DNA of 64,000 bases. It comes from Siderastrea radians (Eukaryota > Cnidaria > Anthozoa > Scleractinia > Rhizangiidae). The translations under genes and the position numbers were made by a program. The notes beneath the pieces were generated by a model. It worked only from the letters and a program-made list of their open reading frames with translations, was not told where the DNA came from and searched no databases. Positions 22,260 to 33,031 of this stretch are shown one piece after another. Within the stretch, counting starts at the first letter, position 1, and each line of letters opens with the position of its first letter. The stretch is taken from the NCBI GenBank assembly GCA_964017195.1, contig OZ024890.1, positions 17,565,701-17,629,700 on the forward strand, in the 5' to 3' direction.

Positions 22260-23697
22260 CCAAAATTTTCTAAGAATTTCGACGGGAAGGCTTATTCTAT
22301 TATTATTCCATTTGTGTCGAATTGTTTTCAAATTGGTTAAAATCTCTACTTGTTTGCAGACCAAACAGAAAAACATTTTATTTATTCTGACCCTTTGGGG
22401 CGTGGTGCGTTTTTAGTTTTTATTGATATTTTATTCGTTTATTTATTTATTTATTTATTTATTTATCTGTTTCTTGCTGTTTGCAACAGCAAGCATCGAC
22501 TGGCAGATTGAGTTCGAGTGCTTTGTTTAGCATTGTTAAAAACGTCAGGAATTGATCATACCCGGATTATACCATTACCGTGATCAACCAAAAATATCAA
22601 CAGTAGACGCCTCATCCACAGGCTGGGAACGCTAGCCCCGCGTGGCTTAAACACTGACTTAAAATTCGCATGACTTCAAATTTTATCACGCGCGCGTGAA
22701 GCTTTTCAAATTCCTGCGCGTGCATTGTGATTTTTAAAAATTTGTTTGTTGCCGTTTCATCACCATACGCACGTTTGAAGGGGTCACACCAGAAACGTCT
22801 GGAAGCAATTACCCAAGAGCTCTTTTCTCAAAACAATTAATTATTAGGAGAATTTCTACGTTGTTTGGGCACAGAAATGCATAGAGAAGGCAATTACTGC
22901 AAGCGCTACCGATAAGCAGGATTTGACATTGAATTTGCGAGCAGAATTCATCCAAGCTTCGGCGTTTGTATCGTGAGGCTGGCCATAATAAAACTGGAAG
23001 TCGAAACGAATTTTCCCGTTAAGATTTCATCAGAGGCCACATAAAGTGCCTGTAGTGCAGTGAGAGGGAAAAACGAGCTGACAAAGGGAACATTCTACTT
23101 CCGCGGGTTAAATGTACCCATCTCTCTTGATCAGAAGCACTTATTTCCAAGCAACCAACGGAAATCCATTCCGTTTCTCTGCCTTTTCATGCGCCGGATA
23201 TATCCTATATCTAACACTACTAAATAAATCGTTTATTGTTAATTTGCAATCCATAGAAGACAAGACTGTCAAGAAAAGACGCTCTCCCCTTTCATTTCTG
23301 ACAAATAAGGGTGCCAGTCGATACTTGATATCACTGAAACATCGATACCCCTCGTGAGAAATGGTCGGTGATTTCGGCACCACTTGACCAGTTAGAAGAT
23401 TCATGCAAGAACATTCAGAGTATATTCCACGCTGAGTCTGCTAAAGCATTTGATTGCATTATATTCTTGCAATGAGTCCATTCTTTTAGCTGTTGGCATA
23501 TCCCTGTGCCGTTGATTTGGAATCAAGTTTAGCCTAAGAGAACTCGTCCTATAGATCGTATGTGCGAACGAAAATGTGTATATTTTGCAAATCCAGGGTA
23601 AAATCAAGCAAGGAGGGATTGGCAAAATCTCAACCCTTTAACCCCTAAGAGTGACCAACTTTAATTTCTCCTAATATAGTAACACTACTTCTTCAAA
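22260..23697. other. Intergenic sequence
   Basis: Contains a (TTTA)n microsatellite at 22437-22466. Overlapping frames near 23112-23625 have no recognisable domain. No gene called. Confidence 0.35.
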
Positions 23698-23705
23698 CAT
23701 ATGTT

Positions 23706-25103
23706 GAAGACCTAAATGTAAGAAATGACCCTAAATGTAATTAAGCCCTAAATGTAATAAAATTCGGCTTAAATGTAATAGAGTTATACTAACGTCATCA
23801 ATGACGTCACTAACACATCATTAACCAGCTCACTGGTTAATCTGTCACGCCATCATTTACGTCATTGATTGCATTCACCGACAACCACATGGACAACAAC
23901 ACCCTCGTGAAAGACATATCACGCGACTAAATTAAACGTGACATCATCAACACACAGTTATACCATTAACTTCCGAAAATAAATCCATGACTTATTTTGG
24001 TCAATTTACCTTTTGAATGGGCTCATTTTCGGAGGAAATCAAGGCTATCTGATACAAAATTTTCAACATCTAACACTAACGAAGATTAAGACTTTCTTGA
24101 AAAGTATGTAATGATATATTAACAGTTCTGTTGATTTCTTTGCAGTGAAGCTTGTTATTTTAGCTTTTCTTTACTTTTTTATTTTTTCTTCTTCTTTTTC
24201 CTTTTCAGCCTCGTTTAAAGGTCACCATGAGTTACTTTTTTCCCAAAAAATTCTTATGTAGGAAGACCAATTGTGTTCGTCTTCTCGAATGTCCAACCAG
24301 GCATTTGCCCATTTTGTGTTTGAAATAATTCTCCGTAACTCGATCACCACAGTGCTTGAGGAGCCAAATTTCTCGATAAGGCAACGGACACTTATTACGT
24401 GAGAGTGCACTCCACCAGAGATATAAACCCTCGGCAGTTGCAACATTTGAGTTAGACTGCGTCACCGCCCTAAATCGTGTATTGACTCCACATAACTTTT
24501 GGTATGTATGGCATGCGTTACCAGCGAACAGAACGGCCGATGACATCAAAACGATTTTGAAGGTTTTTTTTTTTCTAACTTTCTTTAGCAGGTTTTCGAT
24601 GTTACAATTACCATTCATCAGTTCTAGGTGTCAGTAAGCCAACATCTTCAACTGAAGCGCCATTTGTTCCTCTTCATGATCAGTTGTCTCACTATCGGCG
24701 TCACTTTACAATTGTTCTCTCTGGTTTGTCTGACCACCATCCTTAACATTAACCCTGACCACAACATCTCCCAAGTCATCCGCACCATCGCTAATGTCAA
24801 CAATTGACCAAAAATAAGTCATGGACTTATTCTCGGACGTTGATGTCTTTCATTAGTCACGTGGGTGTTGTCGTCCGTTGGTCATCTGGTCGGTGAATCA
24901 TTCATCACCTCTCACGCCATCAGTCACGTCACTGATTGCATTGCAATCGATGGCGTGACAGATCACGTGGTTATTGCGATAACCGGTGATTTGCTTAATG
25001 ATGTATTTGTAACGTCATTCTCCAGTATAACGTTATTACATTTAAGGCAAAATGTTATTACATTTAAGACTTTATTACATTCAGGGTATTACATTTAGGT
25101 CTT
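23706..25103. mobile_element. Foldback element with inverted arms of about 300 bp
   Basis: The left arm starts GAAGACCTAAATGTAA and contains repeated CTAAATGTAAT units, ATGACGTCA-like sites, TCTGTCACGCCATC, GACAACAACACCC and CCATGACTTATTTTGGTCAATT up to about 24005. The right arm (about 24803-25103) carries the same landmarks in reverse complement order, ending TTACATTTAGGTCTTC. The middle (24010-24800) holds a 128-codon minus-strand frame without recognisable transposase motifs. The long imperfect arms and 1.4-kb size fit a non-autonomous foldback-type DNA transposon. Confidence 0.7.
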
Positions 25104-25290
25104 CTCCAACGTAAAGGTCGTACGTGAGAAAAGAAAAAAGAAATGATCTGTTTAACAAATTCTCCTCATGGGCATCATAGGGAATGTATGGAGAACAGTG
25201 TTGAGAATACGCATGCTGATATCAGGGTTTAAATGGTTAAAGGGGCTTCGTCTTTTGGGTCAAAACTGTGCTGAAATTAAAACAAACTCC
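25104..25290. other. Spacer between foldback element and duplicated region
   Basis: Short AT-rich sequence without features. Confidence 0.3.
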
Positions 25291-25299
25291 TTTTTTCTC

Positions 25300-25410
25300 A
25301 GGTACACTACCAGGTACACCGCCATCATTTACGCCAGATTTCAAAAACGTTCTAATCCAAGACGCGACTCAGGTACACTACAGTACACTACAGGTACACT
25401 ACAGGAAGCG
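25300..25410. repeat. GTACACTAC minisatellite
   Basis: Copies of AGGTACACTAC / AGTACACTAC lie on both sides of the captured gene fragment (25300-25318 and 25371-25403). The same CAGGTACACTA or CAGGTGCACTA begins the next two duplicated units at 26102 and 26708. Confidence 0.75.
25319..25371 (+). pseudogene. 53-bp copied fragment of the 30.4-kb two-helix gene
   Basis: Bases 25319-25371 match 30733-30785 of the 520-residue two-helix gene at 52 of 53 positions (CAAAAACG here, CAGAAACG there). Both translate to AIIYARFQKRSNPRRDS, the end of helix 2 and its basic exit. Nothing of the gene lies on either side: both flanks are AGGTACACTAC-type repeat. It is an orphan patch and not a decayed whole gene. 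The low divergence implies that it is recent, or kept by gene conversion. Confidence 0.9.
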
Positions 25411-26842
25411 GCACAAAACCGTAGCGATGGCGGCCTTTACTTATTTTCATCTTATTTATCATCATTATCATCATCATCATCAACATTATTATTATTACTA
25501 TTATTATTATTATTATTATTATTTATTTATTTTTGTTTTGTTTTTGGATATGTGCACTTCCAAAAAGCAAATGTAACTAGTGCCAAAACTAACACGAGTC
25601 ACTGGCTGTTGTTGTATTGAAGCCATGGACTACTGAGCGCCGTCTCCTTTCTCTCACGCCCCGCCCCAGTCCTATCGTCGACTTCTACATTCGCGTAGCA
25701 TCCTGCACATCACCGGCAAATATACATTGCTTTTAGTTGTTGGTATACAGCTAACGTTATGGTCGGTTCATATAAAAGTAATCTACAAATACCACTTTCA
25801 TCATGGAAAAATAATCAGTATTCTAGAAGAACCTGGTGTTATAAAGCGTGGTTACTAAATTAATGTTGGGTGATTCACGCCATCATTGAATCTAAACAGC
25901 CAGTAACAAGCACGCTCCTGGGTGATGGGGTGGGGGAGCTTTTACTCTTCATCAATATTTCCATTTTTTGTTTTCGCTTTTATTTATCTTAAATTGTAAT
26001 AGGAAAATAAGGACGAGGGCAATTGGGCTGTTTATATTTGTCACGTTGTTATTTACTTTGCCTCATAGAACAATCCAGTCATTGAGCCGATTCTTTGTCC
26101 GCAGGTACACTATACTAAGTGGCACAAAACCGCAGCAATGGCGGCCTTTACTTATTTGTATATTAATTTTTTGCATATGCACGCTTCCAGAAAGTGAATA
26201 CCACTAACGCCAATGCTAACACGAGCGTATTGTATTGAGGCCATGGACTACTGAGCGCCGTCTTCCTTCTCGTTGAGTCGTTGAGAGGATTGGGACTTTC
26301 TGTCACGCCCCGCCCCAGTCCTCTCGTCGACTTCTCCATTCGCGTGGCAGTCCTGCACATGACCGGCAAATATACACTGCTTTTAGTTGTTTATATATAG
26401 CTGCCCTTACGTTCGGTTAATATAAAAATAACCTACAAATACCACTTCCACCATATACAAAATAATCAGTATTCTAGAAGAGCCGGGTTGTATGAAGCAT
26501 GATGACAACGAGTACGCTCTTGGGTGGTGGGGTGGGGGAGCTTTTACTTTTCATCACTATTTCCATTAGTTGTTTTCGCTTTGATTTATCAGTGAATTTT
26601 AATAGGAAAATAAGCACGAGGGAAATTGGTTTGTTTATTTTAAAGGGACGTTGTTATTTACTTTGCCTAATCGAACAATCCAGTACCCGAGCCGACTCTT
26701 TTTCCCGCAGGTGCACTATAGCAGCGGCACAAAACCGCAGCAGTGGCGGCCTTCACTTATTTGTATGTTGATTTTTTGCATATGCACACTTCCAAAAAGC
26801 AAATGTCGGTAAAACCAAAACTAAAACGAGTCACCGCTGGAT
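25372..26842 (+). repeat. Three-unit tandem segmental duplication
   Basis: Units start with CAGGT(A/G)CACTA followed by GGCACAAAACCG(C/T)AGC: unit 1 about 25372-26100, unit 2 26101-26707, unit 3 26708-26842 (truncated). Units 1 and 2 share GCCATGGACTACTGAGCGCC, CACGCCCCGCCCCAGTCCT, CGGCAAATATACA, ATAATCAGTATTCTAGAAGA and TGGGGTGGGGGAGCTTTTAC in the same order. Unit 1 has an extra (ATT)n microsatellite at 25485-25530. All non-coding. Confidence 0.85.
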
Positions 26843-28410
26843 GTTAAAATCAAGAAGGCGCACACGTTGTGGCTAGCAAAACATGCACTTACTCAACTGA
26901 ACGTCGAAGACAGCCAGTTCCCTTAAGTGACCGAGATGGCTTCCTGAAAGTCTGAGAGTTACACAACATTTCTCGCGTTTTCTATTACGTAATTACTTAG
27001 AATTACTTTATATTTTACTTAATCTCGAAACCTGTTTGTTATTCTTCTATGATACAGTTGCGGTTGTGGTAAAGATGAGAGGGCGAAACCTCCGCAGACT
27101 CTCCCACGCGCAACCCATTAATGACGTGTCTGGTTTTGGTCACGTATTTAGTCCAATTATATCTGCAAGTATTGTATGACGTAATAAGTATGGCGAATTC
27201 AAGATGATGGTAGCCTTCATCTCTAAACTAGAAACTTCAGACATTTTAATTTCGAAGTTCCGACTGCATACGGCACTGAGAATGTGATGAAAATGAATAA
27301 TTATATAGGACCCACTTTGGCAAAGTTATCGCTCCTTGGCCGACCATCAAGCAGTTGTAAATGGTTCGAATTTTAAGCCCGGCGAGTGACTGATAAAAAT
27401 TAAAAAGCTATGACCGTATAAATGGAAATGCTATTCAGCGGCTAAGGCCTTTTCTGTTGGCTATTAGGCTATTCTTTCGCGTAGTGCTGCAGGACTTTTT
27501 CTATATATTTCTCAACGAAAAAAGTGAGACAATCTCTTCTTTCAATTAACGCTGTTCGATTTTTCGACGTGGGAGGGGACTGACGTATCCATGGGTGTCC
27601 GTAAAACATGAGCGTCAGCAAGGCAAGAAAACAACATTTGTTTACAGAATACGCCATTCCGCAAGTGCTTGTTTTTCTAGAGATTTAGACAAACCTACAC
27701 CAGCGTGTACGCTACAGAATTTTCTTGATAAACATAAAATCAATATCTCTCAATGTCACGGGTGTTGTCTTCAAAAATTTTATGACTCAGCTGATTCCTG
27801 CTTTAGTTTTTGGACGGTAAATGAGACAATGATCTGATTGTTGCCTTGCCTTAAAAGGAAAGTCATATTAAATCGTTTCAGCACTCCTTTCAAAACCGGA
27901 GCCAGATTTGACAAGTATTTTAAGTCTACAGTAGTTGATCACGCACAAGTCCTTACCCTTTTAATTTCCTGCATTTGCAATCATTTTCTGCGCTACCGGT
28001 TTCTCGTTTTACATTTCCTGCACGTTCGCGGCTGTGATACGACAGAGCATGCAGCTGTACAAAGCAATTTGAGATTCACCTATATAGTTGCTCCGATCTA
28101 GCATGTCATAAGTACCATATCTTTATCGTTATCATCTTTTAGTTTCATGCCGTGGCACGAGCTCATCGTGATTACAGAAATGAAGACAATGAATATCAAA
28201 AGCCATGGCTGTGTGCATGAGCAATATCAGTGCCTACATGTCACGGTTGGCCTTTTGAGTCTCGAAACCATTCGCCTAAATTGTTTGAGATGAATTTTCG
28301 AAGTTAGATTTTTGACAATCCGTCTTGACTCACTTCCAAGAGCACCTAAGCTGACGGAAATAAGGAAAATTCACAGAAATCATATATCGAGCAACATACA
28401 GCACAAATCT
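26843..28410. other. Intergenic sequence
   Basis: No gene supported. Two plus-strand frames (27595-27837 and 27838-28101) have no recognisable similarity. Confidence 0.3.
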
Positions 28411-28415
28411 CCTCA

Positions 28416-28470
28416 GGTGAATGGCCACACTTAGTCTAGGATTCCACAGACACGCAAAAGTTAGTGCCAC
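28416..28470 (+). repeat. Distant copy of the motif block found upstream of gene 1
   Basis: GTGAATGGCCACACTTAG, then ATTCCACAGACACGCAAAAGTTAG, matches in order the units at 2512-2565 (GTTGAATGGCCACACGTTCTTAG, then CATCCACAGACTTAAAAGTTAG). It lies 2 kb upstream of the 30.4-kb two-helix gene. It could be a shared regulatory block or a repeat duplicated together with the gene. Confidence 0.55.
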
Positions 28471-30428
28471 ATTCAAAGAACCAAGCGCTTGACCTGGAGT
28501 AAACGGACTCGCCTTCTTCTTATAACTTTATGAAGGGACTGTTTTAACCATGTATTGGCGTTTTTTGCCCGAAATTGTTCTTCACAGTCGCCATTTGGAT
28601 AATAAATTGAAATTCATTTGATGAGATTCTGCATGTAGGACAATTTATATAAGGACGCACGATTGCATAATTTATCCCCATTCTTTTTCTACTGCAACTC
28701 CGGTCCATTTTTCGCTGAATTAAAACCAAATGCAAAGATTTTTAAGCTAAGATATTCAATAGCAATTAACTATTATTACTTATTATAATTATTATAATAA
28801 TAATTATTATATTTATTATTATTATTATTTATTTTTGTTCAAACGCAAAAAGATCCAGGTCGTACCCTCAATGCAAATACGGTAGATTTTGTCCGACATT
28901 CCACCTGTTTTTAGTTTCATTACAGTTTAAAGAATTTGCTGAAAACTGAAAACGGCACCGTGTCAATAATTTAGATGTCGAATAAAGGCAAACAGTATAA
29001 CCATATAATTGTTATCAATGAGCTTGAGATGGTTCCTGAGCGAATTTTGTGACAAACCTAATTCCGTTTCAAATTAAGTTTACGTCGCCGCGCCTTTTGA
29101 AGTGTGGCACTTTTTGTGCTTAGATCCACACTTTTCAACGGAAACAACTTCTGCTTGCGGTGAAAGACGTAATAGAATTGTATTTCCGAGAGTTTTCAGT
29201 TTTGTTTTATGTTTTTACCCGAAAGAAATTTAGATTCTTTAAACAAAATAATATGACACTGAGGAAAACGAAACATTCAATGTTCTGGAATATTGTAGTT
29301 ACAAACAGAAACGGAGTGAAGCCGGGATGAATGAAACATGAAAGACATGCCAAGACAGAAAGACAATGATAATATTGGAAGAGGATTTGTGGTTAACCGA
29401 ATGCAAGAGAGACAATAGGAGAAAAGAGCCTCGCAGAAAGAAAGACAATCAAAACTGCATGTAAAAGTAAGAATTACAACATTTTTTGTTTTAGTTGTTA
29501 TGATAGAAACACCTCTCTGAAGAATAACTTTTGTGCTTGTTTCTGACAATATTTTCAGATTTATTTAACTAATATCAATTACAAGTATTTCCAAAAAAAA
29601 CTACTATTAACTCTAAAGAACGGAAACGACAATGAGCCGAACAAAGTACAACAAAGCTCTGAGCGGGAAACTACTTATATTCTAGACACGCAATCTGACA
29701 AAAAAGAATTCTTTTCGACTTCCGAAACAAATATAGTGTTTACTAATATTGTGAATCAAACATTGCGAAATGTTTGGCATGCCTACATTCAAGGACATCA
29801 GTGTTTCTACAAAATGTCAGTCGACTTTTTAGAGTTTCGTGCCGGAGTGGTAGTGTAGTAGATAACATTTAACTAAGTAGACTACAATGCAATAAACTTA
29901 ATAGTTGGCTGATATTGGAAGCAACTGGTTCGCGAACAAAGTGATCATTGGCTTTTGTCAAGAGGGAAATGAGCAATGATGCTATACATTCAATCCAATA
30001 TATGGCATAAGGAGCGGTCTTTATAAGCTTATTTTGAAAAACATCTTTGTAAACTATCAGATTTTTCAGGGTAAAACCGGTGAGTTGTAAGGTTTCTGGG
30101 GTCATATTTTGTCCGCAGACAGTTTGGGCTAATCTTGAGAGTTGAAAATGAAGCTTTCTTGATAGTTTGGTTCAAACTGCAATATAAAACAGTCTCAATT
30201 ACTCTACACGTCACCGGACACGGTTCCCGCAAGAATGATGTTTTGTTAAGGGGTTTTAACGCGCTCAATATAAAACCAATTATGCGCTGTTGTTCGTTTA
30301 ATTTAGAAACAATTTGTCGACATTGTTGAAACATTTATTTCGGAGCTCCGATTGAAGGGGAGGAATTGAAGCGAATTAGCCGCTTTTTCTGTAATCTTAA
30401 AGTCACGGCGACCGAAGTAAACGTCAAA
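28471..30428. other. Upstream region of two-helix gene 5
   Basis: AT-rich, with an ATT/ATA microsatellite at about 28767-28830. No other gene supported. Overlapping frames on both strands near 29869-30545 lack similarity. The 5' UTR and promoter of gene 5 should lie at the right end. Confidence 0.35.
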
Positions 30429-31991
30429 ATGCAGCCAGAGACTGCGAATAGCGAACATTCCGCTCGCACTGGCCGTCAAGATGGCCCGCCTAGACAAGCA
30501 CTGCGTGAAATGCCAAGATTGAGCGTGAGACACTCCTTCAGCCATGAAGCATCGTCACGGAGGAAAAAGATTTTTTGCCTGTGTATTCTGTGTTGGCTTA
30601 TGGTTCTGTGTTTGACAGGTATCATTATAATAGCTGTAGTACACTTTCAAACCTCTAACAGCGAAATTGATCAGATAAGTGCCGGGGCGCTGATTGGATT
30701 TGGCTTATTGTTAATCGTTGTGCTAGGGTGGTCCGCCATCATTTACGCCAGATTTCAGAAACGTTCTAATCCAAGACGCGACTCAAGGCCAAGCATACCT
30801 AGAGAAGAGAATTTGGCTTTTGCTTCGTCTGAAATCTACCATAGAGGGGCGTCAACACTTTCTACCGATAATTCTATCTCTCGATCAGACAGCTCAGCCG
30901 AAAGCACCAACCGACGATTCATTTATCGCGAGCGACATCACGATGACGAACGAAGGGCTATCGATCCCACGAATACCCGTTACGTCACAGACCCTCCGAT
31001 GCCCGCAATTCACAGGTCAACGACAATGATGCAGGATTTTCAAGAACATGTACCTGGAGTTGCCAGACCGCAAGTGTTGCATTTTCCCGAGCGTCCCAGA
31101 GGTAATAGTGAACTAACACGAATGCTTGTGGACCCTAATCGTGCTATTCGTCAATTTAGAAGGCACTCCAATCCGTTACCTCCACCGTATCAGCCACCTA
31201 TAGCTTTCAGCCATTCGTCATCAGAAAGTTTACCTATGGGTTTCCCACCTCCTTCGTATGACAGAGTGTTCGGTAGAAGACGAAGATGTGAATCCACAGC
31301 TTCAGAAGACAGTATTCTATATCCTCCTGATTATCAATCATCACCTCCGTCACCATCTCCTTTACCAACTGCAGCAGCAACGAGAGAAAGAAGAACGTCT
31401 CTCAATGTGCCTCCAGATCCCGGGGCAAGAATCGACCTTGGTATTCAGATCTCCACGCTCTCTGCCATAGGAAGAGCTACAAGCCTCGATTCCTCGCTTT
31501 GCCAAGCACATCAACCATCGCCATTTCCACCTTCCGGGACAGCAACAAGAGGAAACGTCATTCACCATAGTCCTTCAAGGTTAAGCCCAGTTCCGCTTTC
31601 TGTAGCACAAGTTTCAGCTTCAGCATTACCACGCTACCCTCCGCCTTATTACAGATCAGCTGCACCCCGCTATCATCCATCGTCACACTCACCACATTCA
31701 CCATTACATTCCCCGGTGGCGCTCGCGTCGCATGCCCCAGAAAGACCTGCCCGTGGCCATGCTACACCCCCCATATTCCTGCCGAACAATCGATCGCCTT
31801 TCTCGCGGCCAATATTAGCGCTGACTTCGCCTGAAAACACCATTCAAGAAAGTGTTGATTATGAAGAAGAAAGTGCAGATGGAAATAGAAATGAAGCTTC
31901 GAGATCAGCTAATCAGGAGGACGATCAAGAAAGACCCAATGTGACTCTCGTGTACTTGGCACAATCTCAGGAAGAGGAGATAATTGTTTAA
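30429..31991 (+). CDS. Two-helix membrane protein 5 with long Pro/Ser-rich, four-PPxY tail
   Basis: Intronless frame of 520 codons from the ATG at 30429 (context GTCAAAATGC, A at -3). Residues 1-47 are polar and basic, ending SRRKK. Helix 1 is about 48-71 (IFCLCILCWLMVLCLTGIII) and helix 2 about 84-107 (SAGALIGFGLLLIVVLGWSA), followed by the basic YARFQKRSNPRRD. About 400 residues of low-complexity tail follow, rich in Pro, Ser and Arg. It has PY motifs PPPY (251-254), PPSY (274-277), PPDY (299-302) and PPPY (404-407), ligands for WW domains of Nedd4-family ubiquitin ligases or YAP-like proteins. The end is acidic (YEEESADGN, QEEEIIV). The layout matches an adaptor with a cytoplasmic tail, but I know no named family with it. 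Helix spacing resembles genes 1-4. Confidence 0.85.
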   Translation: MQPETANSEHSARTGRQDGPPRQALREMPRLSVRHSFSHEASSRRKKIFCLCILCWLMVLCLTGIIIIAVVHFQTSNSEIDQISAGALIGFGLLLIVVLGWSAIIYARFQKRSNPRRDSRPSIPREENLAFASSEIYHRGASTLSTDNSISRSDSSAESTNRRFIYRERHHDDERRAIDPTNTRYVTDPPMPAIHRSTTMMQDFQEHVPGVARPQVLHFPERPRGNSELTRMLVDPNRAIRQFRRHSNPLPPPYQPPIAFSHSSSESLPMGFPPPSYDRVFGRRRRCESTASEDSILYPPDYQSSPPSPSPLPTAAATRERRTSLNVPPDPGARIDLGIQISTLSAIGRATSLDSSLCQAHQPSPFPPSGTATRGNVIHHSPSRLSPVPLSVAQVSASALPRYPPPYYRSAAPRYHPSSHSPHSPLHSPVALASHAPERPARGHATPPIFLPNNRSPFSRPILALTSPENTIQESVDYEEESADGNRNEASRSANQEDDQERPNVTLVYLAQSQEEEIIV

Positions 31992-32379
31992 AGACCAGCT
32001 GGCATTGTAAAAACAACTGTATAGCTTTTAGTTGAAGCGCTTGTTTATGGAGAGACTTACAACTAATCCTTTTTTCTTTTATTCATCACCAATTCGCCAT
32101 CTTGGTCTGTCTGTGTCAGAGAGAGAGAGAGTGCTGAAGAATGGAAGCTCTATACCTGAGTGCATATATGTATACGTAGTGGTCTCTCAAGATCGTGCAC
32201 ATCCTTTACTTCGGTGGGCACTAGATGGCGTTTTAGCGATCGAAGCGGGGAATATTAAAAATAAGAACAACACCTCATTCAAATCCCTTCGTTTTTGGAA
32301 GGAATTGACTTGAATGATTAGGTTGCTTTGTAGCTAAACTAGAATTCCAGTTCAACACCTTGTAAGTCATAAAAATCTA

Positions 32380-32385
32380 AATAAA
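32380..32385 (+). terminator. Possible poly(A) signal AATAAA of two-helix gene 5
   Basis: AATAAA about 390 bases after the stop codon at 31991, in AT-rich sequence. It is the first canonical hexamer seen in that direction. No experimental support. Confidence 0.4.
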
Positions 32386-33030
32386 ATAAGTAGATGAAGA
32401 GTTTTTTCACTTTATTCAAAGAACTTTCACTTTATTGTACTGACCGCATAATTTCAAATATGCCTTTTTAAACTGCGTATTGGCGTTTATAATTAACTTG
32501 TAGAAGTGTGATATTATTCAATGCCAGACACGAGTTACAAATAACTTAATGTATGCATATGATATTTATGCAGGGTACCCTTCTGTAGGACAATACTGTT
32601 ATTGAGGTCCCTGTTAAAACTAATATAAAGATAGAAATATTAGCCTTTTTTCTCTGGGCATCAGAATATTTAATTGGCTTGAACAGCGATTATTTTAAAC
32701 CCAGCTGTGTCAGATGTTTGGTTCAAAAACAACGAACTGAGGAAAAAAAAAACAAAAACAAAAGCACATCAGAATTTGGGTAGAGGGAATAAAGCCCATG
32801 TAGTTTTAGCTGTGAATAATGGTCAAGCACAGATACTGTGCGTTGTACATATTAAGTATTCTAATAGTTTATAAATAAAATATTTTTGATGAAGAAACAA
32901 TTTTGGAAACTATTCAGTTATACCTATAAACTTGACCTACTGAAGACTGGATCACAACTGATTGCGCTAACATTTGTACACATGAATTTTGTTTGTCCAT
33001 TTAACCCCAGCATGTCATGCCTGTTACAGT
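32386..33030. other. Intergenic sequence
   Basis: AT-rich with A-rich runs near 32741-32762. No gene. Confidence 0.3.
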
Positions 33031-33031
33031 C

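Noticed and set aside
24232..24618. 128-codon minus-strand frame in the centre of the foldback element
   Set aside because: No transposase signature (no DDE/DDD spacing or zinc finger) could be made out.
27595..28101. Two successive plus-strand frames with several cysteines
   Set aside because: Cysteine spacing matches no domain I know and the frames are separated by stops; no evidence for exons.
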